Shown here in pieces: positions 52,123 through 60,177 of a stretch of 64,000 bases of DNA (within the stretch, counting starts at the first letter, position 1; the number at the start of each line of letters is the position of its first letter). The notes under the pieces are model-generated. The model was not told where the DNA came from. It was given only the letters and a program-made list of their open reading frames with translations, and did no database searches. The translations under genes were made by a program, and so were the position numbers. This DNA comes from Alishewanella metallidurans (GTDB taxonomy: Bacteria; Pseudomonadota; Gammaproteobacteria; Enterobacterales; Alteromonadaceae), in NCBI RefSeq assembly GCF_036983985.1, contig NZ_JALAHQ010000002.1, positions 186,001 through 250,000 on the forward strand, read 5' to 3'.

Positions 52123-53076
52123 TTACTTTCTCGTTAATCTTGTCAGTGCTTGTTCTAAGCTAGGGTCCAAAGGTGCTTCTATCCGCATTGTGGTTTCGGT
52201 ATTAGGGTGAATAAAGCTCAAACTTTTAGCGTGTAAAAATAGCCGATTTAAGCCTATTTTCTGCATTTGTGCGGTAAAGGTGTTATCGCCGTATTTATCA
52301 TCACAAGCTATTGGGTGGCCTTTACATGCCGTGTGCACCCGAATTTGGTGCGTGCGGCCAGTTACCGGAAATGCCTCAACTAAGGTGCCTTCTTGATAGC
52401 GCTGCAAAATACGAAACCGAGTTTCTGACTCTTTACCCTCAGCTTCGTCAACCCGCACTACTCGCTCGCCAGATTGCAGGGTATTTTTCTTTAATCGCTC
52501 AGTAACCTTGCGTACGCGGTTGTCCCAATCGCCAGCAACTAAGGCCCAATATTTTTTTTCTACAGTTTTATTACGCAATTGTTCATGCAAATGCGTAAGT
52601 ACTGAGCGTTTTTTGGCAATTAACAAGCAACCTGACGTATCGCGATCTAAGCGATGTACCAACTCTAAATGTTTTGCCAACGGCCTAAGCGCACGTAAGG
52701 CTTCTATTACACCAAATTGCAAACCGCTACCGCCATGCACTGCCATGCCTGATGGCTTATTCAGCACAATTAAATCGTTATCTTCAAATAAAATATGTTG
52801 CTCTAAATTTTTCACCATCGACAACTTTATCGATATCGGCTCACCCTCAGGTGCCACGGTTAATGGCGGAATACGTACCACATCATCTTGTTGTAATTTA
52901 TACTCAGGTTTAATGCGTTTTTTGTTTACTCGCACCTCTCCTTTTCGCAAAACCCGATAAATAACACTTTTGGGCACGCCTTTGAGCCGTGCTAACAGAA
53001 AATTGTCTATACGCTGACCAATAAAATCAGGTTCTATTTCAACTATTTGCACAGGTAACTTGATTTCATCAGTCAT
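52123..53076 (-). CDS. rluC: 23S rRNA pseudouridine synthase RluC
   Basis: A 317-residue enzyme that modifies 23S rRNA at three uridines (955, 2504 and 2580 in E. coli numbering). An N-terminal S4 domain (QRIDNFLLARLKGVPKSVIYRVLRKGEVRVN) precedes the catalytic aspartate in HRLDRDTSGCLL and the later GRTHQIRVH. It is divergent from rne, the arrangement known from enterobacteria, which supports RluC over RluD. Confidence 0.94.
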   Translation of the reverse strand: MTDEIKLPVQIVEIEPDFIGQRIDNFLLARLKGVPKSVIYRVLRKGEVRVNKKRIKPEYKLQQDDVVRIPPLTVAPEGEPISIKLSMVKNLEQHILFEDNDLIVLNKPSGMAVHGGSGLQFGVIEALRALRPLAKHLELVHRLDRDTSGCLLIAKKRSVLTHLHEQLRNKTVEKKYWALVAGDWDNRVRKVTERLKKNTLQSGERVVRVDEAEGKESETRFRILQRYQEGTLVEAFPVTGRTHQIRVHTACKGHPIACDDKYGDNTFTAQMQKIGLNRLFLHAKSLSFIHPNTETTMRIEAPLDPSLEQALTRLTRK

Positions 53077-53578
53077 GGGTTTCGAATACTCTGCTAATAT
53101 AAGATTTCAGTTGCTATCGGCTGCTTATTAGTGGGATAATCCCGTTGCTAATTATGCCAAAACTGGCAATTAGGGCGCTCAAAGTAACGTAAGAGAATTT
53201 GTGCGGCAGCGCTTGGGGAAGTGATCATACCGAATTCGTGGTGAAAACCAACGTTTTTTATACCCCCAACGTAAACCAAACGCCATTTGCCTGAGATAAT
53301 GTTGCGTAATCTATTATCAACAACGGCAAAACATGAATTCCGGTTAACCAGAGCAATAAAAGATATTGCTATAACGCAGCGCTGCAAAGCGGTGTGTTTC
53401 AGATTCAAAAACGAAAACAGCATACGCTGTGCAGAAGCTACATTTAGCTAGCATAGTGACAATTTGGTTTCTTCAGACATTCCAGTCGTGAGACTGCACC
53501 AATTAGTGTTTGATAACGTCTGAACACGCAGGTGCCCATTGGGCTGCGTTGTGGCTGCAAAAATGCGAGTCACTACAC
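53077..53578 (+). promoter_or_regulatory. Long leader region of rne
   Basis: A 502-base gap between rluC and rne with no coding content I accept. The last 110 bases contain nested hairpins: TTCAGAC/GTCTGAA (53472-53478 with 53518-53524) enclosing CAGTC-GTGA-GACTG (53483-53496). In E. coli the rne leader is similarly long and structured and mediates feedback by RNase E. Homology of the hairpins is not shown, only the analogy. Confidence 0.55.
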
Positions 53579-56500
53579 ATGAAAAGAATGTTAATAAATG
53601 CAACGCAAGAAGAAGAAATTCGCGTTGCGCTGGTCGATGGCCAGAAGTTATATGATTTAGATATTGAAAGCCCAGGTCACGAACAAAAAAAAGCCAACAT
53701 TTACAAAGGTAAAATTACCCGCGTTGAACCAAGCCTAGAAGCGGCGTTTGTTGATTATGGTTCAGACCGACATGGCTTTTTACCGCTAAAAGAAATCTCA
53801 CGCGAATACTTCCCTTCTGGTTACAGCTTCGATGGTCGTCCAAACATCAAAGAAGTAGTAAAAGAAGGCCAAGAAGTTATTATTCAAATTGATAAAGAAG
53901 AGCGCGGCCAAAAAGGTGCAGCGTTAACTACCTTTATTAGTCTTGCCGGTTCCTATTTAGTTTTAATGCCTAACAACCCTCGTGCCGGTGGTATTTCACG
54001 CCGTATCGAAGGCGACGAACGCCAAGAGTTAAAAGACTCGTTAGGCCAATTAGAAATGCCCGATGGCATGGGTTTAATTGTTCGTACTGCAGGTGTTGGC
54101 AAGTCATACGAAGAACTAGACTACGACTTAAAAGCGTTATTAAAACATTGGTCAGCTATTACTGCTGAAGCCGAAAAACGCCCGTCACCGTTTTTAATTC
54201 ACCAAGAAAGCAACGTAGTATTTCGCGCTATCCGCGATTACTTACGCCGCGATGTCGGTGAAATTCTTATCGATAACCCACGTATTTTTGAAGAAGCCAA
54301 AGTATATATTCAGCAATTTCGCCCAGACTTCGCGCATCGCGTTAAGTTATATCAGGGTGAAGTGCCACTATTTATGCATTTTCAAATTGAAACGCAAATT
54401 GAGTCGGCATTTCGTCGTGAAGTGCGCCTACCCTCTGGTGGCTCTATCGTTATCGACAGCACTGAGGCCTTAACCGCTATCGACATTAACTCGTCAAAAG
54501 CGACTAAAGGTGGCGATATTGAAGAAACGGCATTTAATACCAACCTAGAAGCGTCTGACGAAATTGCCCGCCAATTACGTTTACGTGACTTGGGTGGCTT
54601 AATCGTAATCGACTTTATTGATATGACGCCAGTACGGCATCAGCGTGAAGTAGAAAACCGTTTAAAAGACGCCGTTAAACATGACCGTGCCCGCGTACAA
54701 ATTGGCCGCATTTCACGTTTTGGTTTGTTAGAAATGTCACGCCAACGTTTGCGCCCTTCTTTAGGTGAGTCAGCCACGCATGTATGTCCACGCTGTCATG
54801 GCCGCGGTACTATTCGTAGTATCGAATCGTCAGCCTTATCTATTTTACGTTTAATCGAAGAAGAATCGATTAAAGATAATACCAGCCAGATCCACGCCCA
54901 AGTGCCAGTATCTGTAGCAACCTATTTAATGAACGAAAAGCGTGATGCTATTCGCCGCATTGAAACACGCCAAGGCATTCGCGTGTTTGTTATACCAAAC
55001 GAGCACATGGAAACGCCTAACCACGAAGTTATCCGCATCCGCATTGATGAAGAGATAGACGACGTAAGCTACAACATGGTTAAAGCGCCTGAGTTATCAA
55101 GCACCTTATACCAACCGAGTTCAGATGCCGTAAAAGAAAAACCGGCTATCTCTGCTATTAATATCGCCGATGCTAATGCTCAGCGTCCTGCACCTAAAGC
55201 TGCACCTGTTGCAGAGCCAACACCAAGTCTATTTGCTGCAGTAAGCAACTGGTTTGGTAAGTTATTTGCACCAACAGAAACTAAAGCTGAAGTTAAAGCT
55301 GTAACGACAAAACCAACTGAGCGCAATGGCTCTCGTTCAAGCAACAACGACAGCAATCGCGATAACAACCGCAACCGTCGTAATAAGCCACGCCGTCGTA
55401 ACGAAAACGAAGAGCGTACAGTAACAACGGCTGTAACTAAAGATGATGCGCAGCCAGTTAAAACTGAACGTCAGCCACGGCCACAGCAAGAGCCTCGCGC
55501 ACCGCGGCCACAACAGGACATTAAAAAGCCAGTTGAAAAACCCGCTGTCGTAAAAGAACAAGACGACGATAGCGCACCGCAACGTGTAGCTGAGCGCCGT
55601 CAACGTCGCAATGTGCGCAAGTCAGTGCGTATGGACAAGCCTGTTGCTGCAATTAGTACTGCTGCAGCCCCAGTTGCTACCGCAGTAGCAGCAGAAGCTG
55701 AGGTTACTGCCGTTATTACACCGGTTATCGACACCACGGCAAACACAGTTACTACACCAGTAACTGAAGCAATGCCCGTAGTTGATGCAACAGCCCAAAG
55801 CGGAGTCACTGAAAGCAACACCGATAATACTACTGAGCAGGATCCTGCGGAGTCACGCAGCCGTAATCGTCGTTCACCACGCCATTTACGTGCCGCTGGG
55901 CAAAAGCGTAAGAAAGATCAAGAGCAAAGCGAAGCCGCTACTGATACTGCAGATGCCGCTACTGAAACCAAAGTCATAGCCGACGTGCCAGTTACTGCCA
56001 CTTCTACTAACGAAACTTTAGCCAATGAAACATTGGTTAGTGAAGCTTTAGTTAGTGAAGCTAAAGCGACTATCGTAACTGAGCCAGTAGATACTGAAAA
56101 TGGCGCTGAAGAAAAGCCAAAAACGCGTAGTCGTCGTAAACCAGCAGTGAAAAAAGCTGATACAGTGGCCACCGATACTGCAGCGGATACTGTGCTAGAA
56201 ACTAGCACCAGCGTTCCAACAGAAGCCACAGTTGAAGCTAAACCAGCTAAAGTAGCTAAGGTAGCAACCGAAGCAGCGCCAGTAATTGCTGAAGTAACTG
56301 CGCCGGTAGAAACCCCAGCTGTTACAGCTGAAGTTAAAGCCGAAGCAAAAACAGAGTTGCCAGTTAAAGCTAAACCAGCGGGTAGCCGTTATGCGCAAAT
56401 GGTTGTTGCTACCATGACTAAACCTGAAACAGCAGCAAGTACCGCGGCGGCAGAAGCAGCACCGGTTGCTATGCTAGCAGCTGAGCGCCCTGTTGTTGCC

Positions 56501-56581
56501 AGCTCGTCACGCCCTGCGGGTTCAGCGTTTGCTCGTCAAGCCGTATCCGCACCAATGACCAAACCTAAAGCGGATGAGTAA
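53579..56581 (+). CDS. rne: Ribonuclease E
   Basis: A 1000-residue essential endoribonuclease. The start is ATG at 53579 (MKRMLINATQEEEIRVALVDG). The catalytic half has the S1 domain (about residues 35-120), the DNase I-like region with catalytic aspartates in TAIDINSSKATKG and VIDFIDM, and the zinc link CPRCHGRGT near residue 405. From about residue 530 the protein is low-complexity: Arg/Asn-rich RNA-binding segments and long Ala/Thr/Glu/Val-rich stretches, as expected for the degradosome scaffold. The last residues form a conserved-looking SAFARQAVSAPMTKP tail. Confidence 0.97.
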   Translation: MKRMLINATQEEEIRVALVDGQKLYDLDIESPGHEQKKANIYKGKITRVEPSLEAAFVDYGSDRHGFLPLKEISREYFPSGYSFDGRPNIKEVVKEGQEVIIQIDKEERGQKGAALTTFISLAGSYLVLMPNNPRAGGISRRIEGDERQELKDSLGQLEMPDGMGLIVRTAGVGKSYEELDYDLKALLKHWSAITAEAEKRPSPFLIHQESNVVFRAIRDYLRRDVGEILIDNPRIFEEAKVYIQQFRPDFAHRVKLYQGEVPLFMHFQIETQIESAFRREVRLPSGGSIVIDSTEALTAIDINSSKATKGGDIEETAFNTNLEASDEIARQLRLRDLGGLIVIDFIDMTPVRHQREVENRLKDAVKHDRARVQIGRISRFGLLEMSRQRLRPSLGESATHVCPRCHGRGTIRSIESSALSILRLIEEESIKDNTSQIHAQVPVSVATYLMNEKRDAIRRIETRQGIRVFVIPNEHMETPNHEVIRIRIDEEIDDVSYNMVKAPELSSTLYQPSSDAVKEKPAISAINIADANAQRPAPKAAPVAEPTPSLFAAVSNWFGKLFAPTETKAEVKAVTTKPTERNGSRSSNNDSNRDNNRNRRNKPRRRNENEERTVTTAVTKDDAQPVKTERQPRPQQEPRAPRPQQDIKKPVEKPAVVKEQDDDSAPQRVAERRQRRNVRKSVRMDKPVAAISTAAAPVATAVAAEAEVTAVITPVIDTTANTVTTPVTEAMPVVDATAQSGVTESNTDNTTEQDPAESRSRNRRSPRHLRAAGQKRKKDQEQSEAATDTADAATETKVIADVPVTATSTNETLANETLVSEALVSEAKATIVTEPVDTENGAEEKPKTRSRRKPAVKKADTVATDTAADTVLETSTSVPTEATVEAKPAKVAKVATEAAPVIAEVTAPVETPAVTAEVKAEAKTELPVKAKPAGSRYAQMVVATMTKPETAASTAAAEAAPVAMLAAERPVVASSSRPAGSAFARQAVSAPMTKPKADE

Positions 56582-56596
56582 TCCGCTTTAGTTAAT

Positions 56597-56625
56597 AAAA
56601 AAGCCAGACATTGTCTGGCTTTTTT
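56597..56625. terminator. Intrinsic terminator of rne
   Basis: AAAAAAGCCAGAC-ATT-GTCTGGCTTTTTT, a perfect stem with a T-run on either strand. It lies 16 bases after the rne stop. Confidence 0.95.
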
Positions 56626-56673
56626 GTTGGCTTATTTAACAGCACTACCGCTTTTTAAGCATCTAGATAAAAG

Positions 56674-57027
56674 CTATACCAATACTTGGCGGGTATTGGC
56701 AATAAAGTGATGAACTTCAGTTTCAACCTTAATATCAATCATTTGCTCTGGACGGCGCCCTTGTGGGCAAGGCATGCGCGGTGTAGTACCAAATAACCGA
56801 CAAATTAACGGCCGCTCATCATAAACAGTGCAACCATTAGGCCCCAAATGCACACAGTTAAAGTGTTCTAATGCCGCTTTATACTCAGCATCAGTTTTTA
56901 CCGGCAAACGCGATATCTCTTCTGACGACGTAGTGACTGGGCCACAACAATCGTGACAACCTTTTACACAGGCAAATGACGGAATATTATCGCGCAGCCG
57001 TGCAATGGTATCTCTATTTTTGTACAT
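56674..57027 (-). CDS. YkgJ-family cysteine cluster protein
   Basis: A 117-residue protein with the YkgJ/CxxCxxCC zinc or iron cluster pattern: CVKGCHDCCG near residue 19 and NGCTVYDERPLICRLFG near residue 65. The biochemical role of the family is unknown. It is convergent with rne and sits at the edge of a patch of small accessory genes. Its length and motif set are complete. Confidence 0.88.
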   Translation of the reverse strand: MYKNRDTIARLRDNIPSFACVKGCHDCCGPVTTSSEEISRLPVKTDAEYKAALEHFNCVHLGPNGCTVYDERPLICRLFGTTPRMPCPQGRRPEQMIDIKVETEVHHFIANTRQVLV

Positions 57028-57074
57028 TAGCGTTCACCCTTTTCGTTCGCCAGCATGTCATGCAGGCTTGTTGC

Positions 57075-57500
57075 TTACTCAGTTGCCAATAGTGTTGCTA
57101 GTAGCTCATCTATCTCTAGTTTAAACTCTTTATCTTCACTTTTATTGGCATGAGTTTTAGCGTTTTGCAGGTTTTTTATCGCGGCATCAGTCTGGCCTAA
57201 TTCAATTTGCAACACTGCCATAGAAAATGCAATTGATGCCATATGATCTTTGGAGTTTATCGCAGTAGCTTAAACTAAGGCTTTTTCGTAACCGGCTAAA
57301 GCTTCATCCATCTCAGCAGTAAAGTCCGCCAATGTTTCCCATTGCTCTGGATGGTCTTTGTCGGTATTTTCATTTGTTATACAAATTGCTTTTAACTCTG
57401 CATACAAGGCATCAAAGGCTTGCATATTGCCTTTACTATCAGCATCCATTAGCTTTTCAGCTAACTGATAAACCGACTTATATATTTTGGTATTAATCAT
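57075..57500 (-). pseudogene. Small TPR-like protein interrupted by an in-frame stop
   Basis: A 142-codon frame broken by one TAA at 57270-57272. Upstream 76 residues (MINTKIYKSVYQLAEKLMDA to EALAGYEKALV) continue in the same frame after the stop with ATAINSKDHMASIAFSM, then AVLQIELGQTDAAIKNLQNA and end at TAA 57075. The A-helix/B-helix pattern on both sides reads as one tetratricopeptide protein. A single base change would restore it. It is either a recent nonsense pseudogene or a sequencing error. The downstream half has its own ATG (57239) but no clear ribosome site. Confidence 0.75.
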
Positions 57501-57700
57501 GTCTCGTTACCCTATTTATCATTGCGATTTACCCATTATACCTTTGGTTCTGACCAGACGGCATTTCAAGATAGTTAATTTTTCCCGCCGGTTACTTACC
57601 CGTTAACTGCCTAACCTTGATTTAAATACAAAAATAGCGTAACATATTGATTGTAAAATATTTTTTATTTGGGGTTTATTCTAAGATTAAGGAGAACATT

Positions 57701-58198
57701 ATCACTATTAATCAAGGCGATCGTATCTATCATCCCGGTTATGGTATCGGTATTGTAAAATTGATTAGTAACAAAAGCTTTGTCGGAGAGAAAAAAACCA
57801 CGTTTATCCAACTCTATTTCGCACGCAATGGCCTAACGTGGCAGGTACCAGCTAACAATATCCCAAGCACTATTCGCAGTATTATCAGTGCCACAGAAGC
57901 CAGAAAAATTATTAGCCATTTGCAAAGCTGGAAAGGCAAAGTAAGCGAGCAATGGAAAGTTCGCGCTACGGCTAACCAAGCAGCTATCGCTATAGGTGAT
58001 CCCTACCGCTATGCCGAAGTTGTAAAAGGTTTAAGCCTAATGAAAGAGCACAGCACATTAAGTGCAACGGATCTTAAGCATTTAAGCCTAGGCTTAGAGT
58101 TTCTTTGTGAAGAGCTCGCAGAAGCGTTAAACAAAACGCAAGAAAGAGTCGGTGAGTTGATTAAAGACGCCATAGCGTCACCACCTGCCGTAGCTTAA
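57701..58198 (+). CDS. CarD/CdnL-type RNA polymerase-binding regulator, unusual start
   Basis: A CarD_CdnL_TRCF-domain protein. The body begins ITINQGDRIYHPGYGIGIVKLI, the beta-barrel that binds RNA polymerase beta, followed by WQVPANNI and a helical C-terminal part with RYAEVVKGLSLMKEHSTLS. The best Shine-Dalgarno, AAGGAG at 57689-57694, is followed by ATT (57698) and ATC (57701) and has no ATG, GTG or TTG at proper distance. The only upstream standard start in frame is TTG at 57647, without a ribosome site, and the extra residues have no family look. A rare AUU/AUC start or a damaged start codon is implied. Confidence 0.75.
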   Translation: MTINQGDRIYHPGYGIGIVKLISNKSFVGEKKTTFIQLYFARNGLTWQVPANNIPSTIRSIISATEARKIISHLQSWKGKVSEQWKVRATANQAAIAIGDPYRYAEVVKGLSLMKEHSTLSATDLKHLSLGLEFLCEELAEALNKTQERVGELIKDAIASPPAVA

Positions 58199-58202
58199 CC
58201 TC

Positions 58203-58249
58203 TTAAAGCCACGAAAGCCGCATACACTCTGCGCTTTACGTGGCTTTAA
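58203..58249. terminator. Hairpin between the CarD-like gene and creA
   Basis: Perfect 11-bp arms TTAAAGCCACG and CGTGGCTTTAA enclose 25 bases that include ACACTCTGCG. That sequence matches part of the family 1 repeat core (CGCAGAGTGT on the other strand). It is probably the shared terminator of convergent genes, possibly built from a decayed repeat. Confidence 0.6.
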
Positions 58250-58282
58250 TAGCGGCTTTTTTGTAGCTAGAATTGTTTAAGT

Positions 58283-58750
58283 TTAAGGCTTTATCGGCGC
58301 TTGATACGCCTCGGTGCCCCACAATGGCACGGTAGACATAGCATGTTTATAGCTGCCACTGGTTTCTTTAGTACTGTACGCTAGATACACTAATGACTGA
58401 CTTGTCTCATCATATATACGTCGAATTTTTAGACTTTTAAAGAAAATGCTTTTTGATTTTTTAAAAACAACATCACCGCTTTTTGACTTATCAATGGCGT
58501 CAATCATGGCCGCCGTAATTTGTCCAGTTTGCCGGCAACTTATCGACATGTCAGAAGGGTCAGCCAAGTTTAAATCGGCAACGATGTTCGACATATGACA
58601 GGTTACACCCGGCACTAAAGGGTCGGCTAGTACCTCTATTTTAATGTCTTTGGTGGTAAATAAGCCAAGAGAGACATCCCCTACTTCATTGTTATCACAA
58701 CCACTTAGCATTATGGTTACCATAGCTGCTAGCATCAATTTGTTCCACAT
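58283..58750 (-). CDS. creA: CreA-family lipoprotein
   Basis: A 155-residue protein of the CreA family. A lipobox ends in MLSGC (near residue 18). Family text includes DIKIEVLADPLVPGVTCHMS, SDMSISCRQTGQI, VVFKKSKSIFFKSLKIRRIYD and LVYLAYSTKETSGS. The two cysteines after the lipid cysteine are conserved. Function is unknown. Its start lies directly against a fragment that looks like the 5' end of an attC site. Confidence 0.9.
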   Translation of the reverse strand: MWNKLMLAAMVTIMLSGCDNNEVGDVSLGLFTTKDIKIEVLADPLVPGVTCHMSNIVADLNLADPSDMSISCRQTGQITAAMIDAIDKSKSGDVVFKKSKSIFFKSLKIRRIYDETSQSLVYLAYSTKETSGSYKHAMSTVPLWGTEAYQAPIKP

Positions 58751-58802
58751 AGAATGTCCTCGTTGGCTGGCGATAAGATTTGTTTGTTAGCGCTCTTTGT
58801 TT

Positions 58803-59219
58803 TCACTTCTTTACTGCACGGCTTGGTTCATGACCATCGTACCTAGGCATTACTGCATCCAGCTCATCCCAGTTTGCTCGGGATGATACAAAATTGTGCG
58901 ACATTGGCCTCTCCACAATATCGGTATCTAAAATGCCTAGCCGTAAGCGTATTAGCTCTGGTGATGCATCGTTACTGCTAAAAATTGGCGATGCACAAAC
59001 TTTACAAAAATGCCGTTTTTTGCCAGGAGCAGTTTCATAATAACCAATTTGCTCTTCGCCTGTTTTAATTCGGAAACCCGCTTTAACTACAAAACCATTT
59101 GTTGCGTATGCCGTGCCGCTACTTTTTCTACACGTTGAGCAATGACAGTGAATAATTGAATCAATACCACCATTTACCGCTATTGCTACCGCACCGCATA
59201 GACAGCTACCCTGATACAT
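58803..59219 (-). CDS. GFA/CENP-V domain zinc protein
   Basis: A 138-residue protein of the glutathione-dependent formaldehyde-activating (GFA)-like family. Zinc ligands are in CLCGAVAI, HCHCSTCRKSSG and FCKVCASPIFS. Members act on carbon-sulfur adducts or are uncharacterised; no substrate is implied here. GFA genes are frequent cargo of integron cassettes, and this one is bracketed by an attC-like site upstream and a truncated one downstream. Confidence 0.9.
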   Translation of the reverse strand: MYQGSCLCGAVAIAVNGGIDSIIHCHCSTCRKSSGTAYATNGFVVKAGFRIKTGEEQIGYYETAPGKKRHFCKVCASPIFSSNDASPELIRLRLGILDTDIVERPMSHNFVSSRANWDELDAVMPRYDGHEPSRAVKK

Positions 59220-59232
59220 CTAATTTCCTTAT

Positions 59233-59328
59233 GCTAAGCCCGCTTAAGCGGGCGGAAATAGTTGATTAAGATTGTGAGGAACGAACAATCGCCAACTGTT
59301 GACGTTCCGTTTAAAGCGCTTATTAGGC
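59233..59328 (-). repeat. attC-like site 2 (degenerate)
   Basis: On the minus strand a 96-base segment begins GCCTAATAAGCGCTTTAAACGG and ends CCGCTTAAGCGGGCTTAGC. The ends are largely complementary, and GGAACG/CGTTCC pairs lie inside. The first box differs by one base from RYYYAAC. The last box GCTTAGC is a poor match to GTTRRRY. It sits directly after the 87-residue gene's stop and before the GFA gene, as expected for a cassette site. Confidence 0.5.
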
Positions 59329-59356
59329 GTAACTATATTAATCAGCTAGATATTTA

Positions 59357-59611
59357 TTAAAATTTTGAACCATCTACAATACATAAATTATCTTTTTCGA
59401 TTGCTTTTTGTAATTCATCTGTACTTCGCAAAAAAAGCTCACTAACATTTGGTATAGCTATTCGAAAGGTATGCTTTAATTCAACTACGTTAACGCTGCC
59501 ATTGGGAAATGAAACACCGAGCTCTTTTTCAATTGCAAACATGCCAATGCCATTTGGCTCAATATTAAAATCACCTCCATCCACAACGTGCCTAACAACA
59601 CAATTACTCAT
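59357..59611 (-). CDS. Small protein, unknown function, overlapping a lipoprotein leader
   Basis: An 84-residue protein from the ATG at 59611 (MSNCVVRHVVDGGDFNIEPN, ending IVDGSKF). I do not recognise it. Just upstream, in another frame, lies a complete lipoprotein signal (59604-59669) whose stop overlaps this start as ATGAGTAA. Either the two are translated in a coupled way, or a frameshift has separated a lipoprotein signal from its mature part. It is bracketed by attC-like sites on both sides, so it may be cassette cargo. Confidence 0.6.
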   Translation of the reverse strand: MSNCVVRHVVDGGDFNIEPNGIGMFAIEKELGVSFPNGSVNVVELKHTFRIAIPNVSELFLRSTDELQKAIEKDNLCIVDGSKF

Positions 59612-59669
59612 CACAGCCACTTGTTAAAAGTATAGAAGTAATGGCTGATGCAATAATTAGTTTTTTCAT
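59604..59669 (-). CDS. 21-residue lipoprotein signal-type peptide
   Basis: ATG at 59669 opens a 21-residue frame (MKKLIIASAITSILLTSGCDE) with a textbook lipobox, LTSGC. Upstream is GGAAATAAC as a ribosome site. It stops one codon after the acidic residue and overlaps the following gene by eight bases. A free lipopeptide of three residues would be odd, so I favour a frameshifted N-terminus of the next gene. Confidence 0.55.
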   Translation of the reverse strand: MKKLIIASAITSILLTSGCDE

Positions 59670-59731
59670 GTTATTTCCTTGTTTTATTAAATTTGAGATT
59701 AAAATTAAAATAGCTGTATGTTGGCAGCTAC

Positions 59732-59822
59732 GCCTAACACCGCGCTTTGCGGCTGATTTGGAGCGCCGCAACGGAAAGACCGTCCCAGCCCCAAAGGGGC
59801 GTTTTGATACAACTTGTTATGT
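59732..59822 (-). repeat. attC-like site 1
   Basis: On the minus strand a 91-base segment runs from ACATAAC to GTTAGGC. The 3' box GTTAGGC fits the attC consensus GTTRRRY exactly; the 5' box ACATAAC differs from RYYYAAC at one position. TAACA and TGTTA at the ends pair, and GC-rich imperfect inverted repeats (GCCCC/GGGGC, CGG/CCG) fill the interior. The stop codon TAA of a truncated frame lies directly before it. It looks like an integron cassette recombination site. Confidence 0.6.
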
Positions 59823-59912
59823 TTACCTATCACTTGTAGCATTGATTAAAACGATATTACAGCTATAACGCCCAAAGCAAGCGCGCGGTACGCGTCGCCG
59901 TGCCTTTACTTA

Positions 59913-60167
59913 TTAGAAAACTGTGCTTCCGATTGATAGATGAATGGTGTTACCAGCAAATGCCCAAACACCCATTAGTAGCCCAAAGTGGTACCAGCTA
60001 TGGTTATTGTTCGTTTCATATATGCTGACGTTTGGATTGAATAAAATTATTAAAAAAAATAGAGGCATTAATAGACCATGCCACAGCCCCGATAGAAACG
60101 TTGCCGGTGATTCATCTTCAATTTTATATTTAGAGCCGCTACCTGGCATTGATAAGGCATTACTCAC
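59913..60167 (-). CDS. Small membrane protein, unknown function
   Basis: An 84-residue protein with two predicted membrane helices (about residues 25-45 and 57-78) and a loop containing NNNHSWYHFGLLMGVWAF. The GLWHGL...W-(Y)HFG layout resembles small, widely scattered membrane proteins that I cannot name. The start codon is GTG at 60167 with a perfect AAGGAG six bases away. It overlaps the end region of a frameshifted small frame upstream and lies before attC-like site 1, so it may be cassette cargo. Confidence 0.65.
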   Translation of the reverse strand: MSNALSMPGSGSKYKIEDESPATFLSGLWHGLLMPLFFLIILFNPNVSIYETNNNHSWYHFGLLMGVWAFAGNTIHLSIGSTVF

Positions 60168-60177
60168 TTGTTACTCC

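Noticed and set aside
53148..53423. A 91-codon open frame on the minus strand in the rne leader
   Set aside because: It has no family resemblance, no clear ribosome site and a cysteine/histidine-rich mixed pattern. The region is better explained as the rne leader.
55180..56398. Several open frames opposite the 3' half of rne
   Set aside because: They are antisense shadows of the Ala/Thr/Val/Glu-rich RNase E tail and show low-complexity Ser/Val/Ala composition.
55640..56560. Apparent tandem repeats in rne resembling a repeat array
   Set aside because: The repetition comes from low-complexity coding for the RNase E scaffold. There are no constant-length repeats with unique spacers, so it is not a CRISPR.
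59641..59868. A 75-codon plus-strand open frame over the attC-like region
   Set aside because: It spans attC-like site 1 and is antisense to the lipoprotein leader. The amino-acid pattern is not protein-like.
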